Positions 58,801 to 64,000 of a DNA stretch of 64,000 nucleotides are shown in pieces (positions within the stretch are counted from its first letter, which is position 1; each line of letters begins with the position of its first letter). A program made the translations under genes and the position numbers. This DNA comes from Hippasteria phrygiana (Eukaryota > Echinodermata > Asteroidea > Valvatida > Goniasteridae), in the NCBI GenBank assembly GCA_037893225.1, contig JAZGUH010000444.1, forward strand, positions 151,001 to 215,000, written 5' to 3'. Below the pieces are notes generated by a model. The model saw nothing but the letters and a program-made list of their open reading frames with translations. It made no database searches and was not told the DNA's origin.

Positions 58801-59560
58801 AACCTAAAATCTTTCAACTGGCACAATAGTCCTTTAAAATCTTTAAAAATTCAACCCGAAAAATTCCACCTAAAAAATCGAAGGTAAATATGTTTTTTTT
58901 TTTTGTTCGATCTAAAAATTCTAGCTAACAAAGCTTTAAAAATTCCACTGTAAAAAATCATCTTGAAAAATTCAACTGAAATTTCCCATAAAAAAGCTGA
59001 AACAATTCAAGCTAAAAAGCTCAAAAAAAAGAACTAAACGTAAACAATTTGAACGAATTCAACCTACCAAAAAAATCTATCTAAAAATAATATTTAAACC
59101 TAAAATATTCAACGGAAACTATTTAAAAATTCAACCTAAAAAAGTGCACATAAAAAATGCAATGTCAAACATATTTTGTAAAAAGGCAAGTTATAAAGGT
59201 TTAAAAATTGCACTTGAAAAATTCAAGCTGAATATTACCTAAAAATACAACCCAACAATACAACCTACAAATTTATCTTAAAAAAAATTAACTTAAATCT
59301 TAAAAAAAAAATGCAACCTTAAATTCTTTGTACATGTTTCCTGTATCAAAACCTTTGCACGTGATTTGTCTAAATTTCTTGCCAACATCTTGTCTCCTCT
59401 TATAGGTTCATCGGATTTCATGGTATTGAAGTCGCCAACCATTGCGGCCTACCTGCGCAAGGAGACCTTGGAGGAAGACGAGACCATGGTTTCCTGTTGA
59501 AGGCTAGCAGTCGAAACGTCGCAGTCTACATCGTTGACTACATTGAAAACCCCCAACCCC
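55802..59560 (+). repeat. Distal diverged modules and spacers at the telomere-side edge of the array
   Basis: Modules start at 55842, 56070, 56367, 56606, 57395, 58195 and 59406. Acceptors are intact, but substitutions are frequent (for example cctgttgaag for cctgatgaag at about 57483 and 59495). From 56606 on each module is followed by a long spacer rather than a short intron. The last module at 59406 loses its donor half and runs into the 41-bp satellite just after gttgactacattg. As at the proximal edge, edge copies are less homogenised than the core. Confidence 0.82.
58368..59335 (+). repeat. Last and longest AT-rich spacer, containing a 41-bp-satellite-like seed
   Basis: Composed of the same degenerate units as the other spacers. 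Near its middle is ttcaactggcacaatagtcc (58813-58832) followed by tttaaaatc. This is most of one monomer of the 41-bp satellite, whose array begins about 700 bp further on. No other spacer shows this sequence. Confidence 0.75.
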
Positions 59561-62385
59561 CTTCAACTGGCACAATAGTCCATTTTAAACCTCCAACCCT
59601 TCAACTGGCACAATATTCCATTTAAAAAACCCAACATTTAAACTGGCACAATATTGTCTTTTAAAACCTCCAACCTTTCAACTGGCACAATAGTCCATTT
59701 AAAAATCTCCAACCTTCAACTGGCACAATATTCCATTTAAAAATCTCCAACCCTTAAACTGGCACAATATTCCATTTAAAAACCCCCAACCCCTTTCAAC
59801 TGGCACAATATTCTATTTTAAAACCCCCAACCCCCTTCAACTGGCACAATATTCCATTTGAAAATCTCCAACCCCCTTCAACTGGCACAATATTCCATTT
59901 GAAAACCCCCAACCCCCTTCAACTGGCACAATATTCTATTTTAAAACCCCCAACCTCCTTCAACTGGCACAATAGTCCATTTGAAAATCTCCAACCCCCT
60001 TCAACTGGCACAATTGTCCATTTGAAAATCTCTAACCCCCTTCAACTGGCACAATATTCCATTTGAAAATCTCCAACCCCCTTGAACTGGCACAATATTC
60101 CATTTGAAAATCTCCAACCCCCTTGAACTGGCACAATATTCCATTTGAAAATCTCCAACCCCCTTGAACTGGCACAATATTCCATTTGAAAATCTCCAAC
60201 CCCCTTGAACTGGCACAATATTCCATTTGAAAATCTCCAACCCCCTTCAACTGGCACAATATTCCATTTTAAAACCCCCAACCTCCTTCAACTGGCACAA
60301 TAGTCCATTTTAAAATCCCCAACCCCCTTCAACTGGCACAATAGTCCATTTTAAAATCCCCAACCCCCTTCAACTGGCACAATATTCCATTTGAAAATCT
60401 CCAACCCCCTTCAACTGGCACAATATTCCATTTGAAAATCTCCAACCCCCTTCAACTGGCACAATAGTCCATTTGAAAATCTCCAACCCCCTTGAACTGG
60501 CACAATATTCCATTTGAAAATCTCCAACCCCCTTGAACTGGCACAATATTCCATTTGAAAATCTCCAACCCCCTTGAACTGGCACAATATTCCATTTGAA
60601 AATCTCCAACCCCCTTGAACTGGCACAATATTCCATTTGAAAATCTCCAACCCCCTTGAACTGGCACAATATTCCATTTGAAAATCTCCAACCCCCTTGA
60701 ACTGGCACAATATTCCATTTTAAAACCCCCAACCTCCTTCAACTGGCACAATATTCCATTTTAAAACCCCCAACCTCCTTCAACTGGCACAATAGTCCAT
60801 TTTAAAATCCCCAACCCCCTTCAACTGGCACAATATTCCATTTGAAAATCTCCAACCCCCTTCAACTGGCACAATAGTCCATTTGAAAATCTCCAACCCC
60901 CTTCAACTGGCACAATAGTCCATTTGAAAATCTCCAACCCCCTTCAACTGGCACAATAGTCCATTTGAAAATCTCCAACCCCCTTGAACTGGCACAATAT
61001 TCCATTTGAAAATCTCCAACCCCTTTCAACTGGCACAATATTCCATTTGAAAATCTCCAACCCCCTTCAACTGGCACAATATTCCATTTGAAAATCTCCA
61101 ACCCCCTTCAACTGGCACAATATTCCATTTGAAAATCTCCAACCCCCTTCAACTGGCACAATATTCCATTTGAAAATCTCCAACCCCCTTCAACTGGCAC
61201 AATATTCCATTTGAAAATCTCCAACCCCCTTCAACTGGCACAATATTCCATTTGAAAATCTCCAACCCCCTTCAACTGGCACAATATTCCATTTGAAAAT
61301 CTCCAACCCCCTTCAACTGGCACAATATTCCATTTTAAAACCCCCAACCTCCTTCAACTGGCACAATAGTCCATTTTAAAACCCCCAACCCCCTTCAACT
61401 GGCACAATAGTCCATTTTAAAATCCCCAACCCCCTTCAACTGGCACAATAGTCCATTTGAAAATCTCCAACCCCCTTCAACTGGCACAATAGTCCATTTG
61501 AAAATCTCCAACCCCCTTCAAGTGGCACAATATTCCATTTGAAAATCTCCAACCCCCTTCAACTGGCACAATATTCCATTTGAAAATCTCCAACCCCCTT
61601 CAACTGGCACAATATTCCATTTGAAAATCTCCAACCCCCTTCAACTGGCACAATATTCCATTTGAAAATCTCCAACCCCCTTGAACTGGCACAATATTCC
61701 ATTTGAAAATCTCCAACCCCCTTGAACTGGCACAATATTCCATTTGAAAATCTCCAACCCCCTTGAACTGGCACAATATTCCATTTGAAAATCTACAACC
61801 CCCTTGAACTGGCACAATATTCCATTTGAAAATCTCCAACCCCCTTCAACTGGCACAATATTCTATTTTAAAACCCCCAACCCCCTTCAACTGGCACAAT
61901 AGTCCATTTTAAAACCCCCAACCCCCTTCAACTGGCACAATAGTCCATTTGAAAATCTCCAACCCCCTTGAACTGGCACAATATTCCATTTGAAAATCTC
62001 CAACCCCCTTGAACTGGCACAATATTCCATTTGAAAATCTCCAACCCCCTTGAACTGGCACAATATTCCATTTGAAAATCTCCAACCCCCTTGAACTGGC
62101 ACAATATTCCATTTGAAAATCTCCAACCCCCTTGAACTGGCACAATATTCCATTTGAAAATCTCCAACCCCCTTGAACTGGCACAATATTCCATTTGAAA
62201 ATCTCCAACCCCCTTGAACTGGCACAATATTCCATTTGAAAATCTCCAACCCCCTTGAACTGGCACAATATTCCATTTGAAAATCTCCAACCCCCTTGAA
62301 CTGGCACAATATTCCATTTTAAAACCCCCAACCCCTTTCAACTGGCAAAATATTCCATTTTAAAACTTCCAACTGGCACAATTGT
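59548..62385 (+). repeat. 41-bp subtelomeric satellite, about 69 copies
   Basis: The unit is made of ccccttcaactggcacaa, tattccatttgaaaatc and tccaac, 41 bp in all. The first ~450 bp are irregular in length and the rest is regular. Variants are cttcaac or cttgaac, tattcc or tagtcc, and ttgaaaatctcc or ttttaaaacccc. Because 41 is not divisible by three and the unit lacks stops on the reverse strand, long overlapping ORFs of up to 140 codons with a 41-residue period appear in all three reverse frames. These are not evidence of genes. Confidence 0.92.
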
Positions 62386-63092
62386 CCAATTATTTAACTC
62401 AACCCGAACCCCCCCCTCAATCCGAAACTCTCAACCCGAAACTCTCAACCCGAAACTCTCAACCCGAAACTCTCAATCCGAAACTCTCAACCCGAAACTC
62501 TCAACCCGAAACTCTCAACCCGAAACTCTCAACCCGAAACTCTCAACCCGAAACTCTCAACCCGAAACTCTCAACCCGAAACTCTCAACCCGAAACTCTC
62601 AACCCGAAACTCTCAACCCGAAACTCTCAACCCGAAACTCTCAACCCGAAACTCTCAACCCGAAACTCTCAACCCGAAACTCTCAACCCGAAACTCTCAA
62701 CCCGAAACTCTCAACCCGAAACTCTCAACCCGAAACTCTCAACCCGAAACTCTCAACCCGAAACTCTCAACCCGAAACTCTCAACCCGAAACTCTCAACC
62801 CGAAACTCTCAACCCGAAACTCTCAACCCGAAACTCTCAACCCGAAACTCTCAACTCGAAACTCTCAACTCGAAACTCTCAACTCGAAACTCTCAACTCG
62901 AAACTCTCAACTCGAAACTCTCAACTCTCAACTCTCAACTCTCAATCCGAACCCGAAACTCTCAACTCTCAATCCGAACCCGAAACTCTCAACTCTCAAT
63001 CCGAACCCGAAACTCTCAATCCGAAACTCTCAACTCTCAATCCGAACCCGAAACTCTCAATCCGAACCCGACTACCCGACCCCTCAACTTGA
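62386..63092 (+). repeat. 14-bp subtelomeric satellite grading into 7-bp units
   Basis: The unit aacccgaaactctc repeats from about 62424 to 62850. It then changes to aactcgaaactctc (62850-62925), then to bare aactctc 7-mers (about 62920-62945), then to irregular aatccgaacccgaaactctc mixtures. The 236-codon plus-strand frame over it repeats NPKLSTRNSQPETL every 14 residues. It is open only because the unit has no stop, so I do not call it a gene. Confidence 0.92.
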
Positions 63093-63124
63093 ATCCAACA
63101 CCGGTTAAGGGTTCTATAAGTTGT
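63093..63124. other. Junction between satellite and telomere
   Basis: About 30 bp of non-repeat sequence (aacaccggttaagggttcta, then taagttgt) joins the last 14-bp-type unit to the first TTAGGG repeat. Confidence 0.7.
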
Positions 63125-64000
63125 GGGTTAGGGTTAGGGTTAGGGTTAGGGTTAGGGTTAGGGTTAGGGGTTAGGGTTAGGGGTTAGGGTTAGGGTTAGG
63201 GTTAGGGTTAGGGTTAGGGTTAGGGTTAGGGTTAGGGTTAGGGTTAGGGTTAGGGTTAGGGTTAGGGTTAGGGTTAGGGTTAGGGTTAGGGTTAGGGTTA
63301 GGGTTAGGGTTAGGGTTAGGGTTAGGGTTAGGGTTAGGGTTAGGGTTAGGGTTAGGGTTAGGGTTAGGGTTAGGGTTAGGGTTAGGGTTAGGGTTAGGGT
63401 TAGGGTTAGGGTTAGGGTTAGGGTTAGGGTTAGGGTTAGGGTTAGGGTTAGGGTTAGGGTTAGGGTTAGGGTTAGGGTTAGGGTTAGGGTTAGGGTTAGG
63501 GTTAGGGTTAGGGTTAGGGTTAGGGTTAGGGTTAGGGTTAGGGTTAGGGTTAGGGTTAGGGTTAGGGTTAGGGTTAGGGTTAGGGTTAGGGTTAGGGTTA
63601 GGGTTAGGGTTAGGGTTAGGGTTAGGGTTAGGGTTAGGGTTAGGGTTAGGGTTAGGGTTAGGGTTAGGGTTAGGGTTAGGGTTAGGGTTAGGGTTAGGGT
63701 TAGGGTTAGGGTTAGGGTTAGGGTTAGGGTTAGGGTTAGGGTTAGGGTTAGGGTTAGGGTTAGGGTTAGGGTTAGGGTTAGGGTTAGGGTTAGGGTTAGG
63801 GTTAGGGTTAGGGTTAGGGTTAGGGTTAGGGTTAGGGTTAGGGTTAGGGTTAGGGTTAGGGTTAGGGTTAGGGTTAGGGTTAGGGTTAGGGTTAGGGTTA
63901 GGGTTAGGGTTAGGGTTAGGGTTAGGGTTAGGGTTAGGGTTAGGGTTAGGGTTAGGGTTAGGGTTAGGGTTAGGGTTAGGGTTAGGGTTAGGGTTAGGGT
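63125..64000 (+). repeat. Telomere, (TTAGGG)n, chromosome end
   Basis: About 146 repeats, G-rich strand running 5' to 3' toward the window end, the orientation expected at a right-hand chromosome terminus. Only two variant units (TTAGGGG at 63164-63170 and 63177-63183) occur, both close to the inner edge. Everything outside them looks perfect, as expected for telomerase-made DNA. The window ends inside the array. Confidence 0.97.

Noticed and set aside
15852..59520. Functional hammerhead ribozyme in every module
   Set aside because: The commonest module has CTGATGG instead of CTGATGA, there is an extra A before stem II, and no stem I pairing abuts the core. I kept it only as a hammerhead-like relic to test.
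60001..62341. Long reverse-strand ORFs (up to 140 codons) in the 41-bp satellite
   Set aside because: Present in all three reverse frames with the same 41-residue period. They follow from a stop-free unit whose length is not a multiple of three.
62382..63092. 236-codon plus-strand ORF (NPKLSTRNSQPETL repeats)
   Set aside because: Explained wholly by the 14-bp satellite having no stop codon in its unit. There is no non-repeat coding part and no promoter.
63125..64000. Interstitial rather than terminal telomeric repeat
   Set aside because: The tract is almost perfect, has outward orientation, reaches the window end and is preceded by subtelomeric satellites. A terminal telomere is the simpler reading, though sequence beyond 64000 is not visible.

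Overview
The window is the right-hand end of a eukaryotic, almost certainly animal, chromosome. It finishes in about 876 bp of uninterrupted TTAGGG repeats, G-rich strand reading outward, still running at the last base. Animal signs are the TTAGGG telomere, tRNA-derived repeats with intact Pol III boxes, a PIF/Harbinger (HARBI1-type) transposon remnant, hAT-like and fold-back MITEs, and canonical GT/AG splice signals. Nothing is bacterial. The style of repeats suggests an aquatic invertebrate, but I cannot name the species. No complete, confidently recognisable protein-coding gene is present.

Layout. (1) 1-15.7 kb is AT-rich, transposon-littered sequence. It holds a tandem pair plus one dispersed copy of a tRNA-like repeat with flanking inverted repeats, and a 701-bp Harbinger derivative with a 3-bp target duplication carrying a truncated transposase. 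It also holds a 540-bp fold-back element, an inverted pair of GC-rich repeats, a Cys-rich reverse-strand ORF fragment and about 4 kb of AT-rich degenerate repeats. (2) 15.7-59.5 kb is one tandem array of about 120 exon-like modules. Each module is about 145-157 bp, bounded by a pyrimidine-rich acceptor (tctccccttacag or ctgacag) and usually a strong donor (gtaagaatt). Short introns give a ~300-bp monomer. The modules are grouped into higher-order blocks (4748, 4748, 7434, 4726, 2972, 4429, 2377, 2377, 4429 bp), separated by ~700-bp AT-rich spacers. (3) 59.5-62.4 kb is a 41-bp satellite, (4) 62.4-63.1 kb a 14-bp satellite, (5) 63.1-64.0 kb the telomere.

How it may work together. At the inner edge of the module array lies a promoter-like cluster (two perfect NF-Y-type CCAAT boxes and a TATA-like box) pointing into the array. 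Every splice signal in the array lies on the same strand. A transcript from there would run through a potentially 120-exon subtelomeric unit toward the telomere, in TERRA (UUAGGG) orientation. No single reading frame survives joining of modules. Most short introns also carry a perfect telobox (reverse complement TTAGGGTTG), matching the known TRF Myb half-site. Whether the array is transcribed, spliced or protein-bound cannot be decided from sequence alone.
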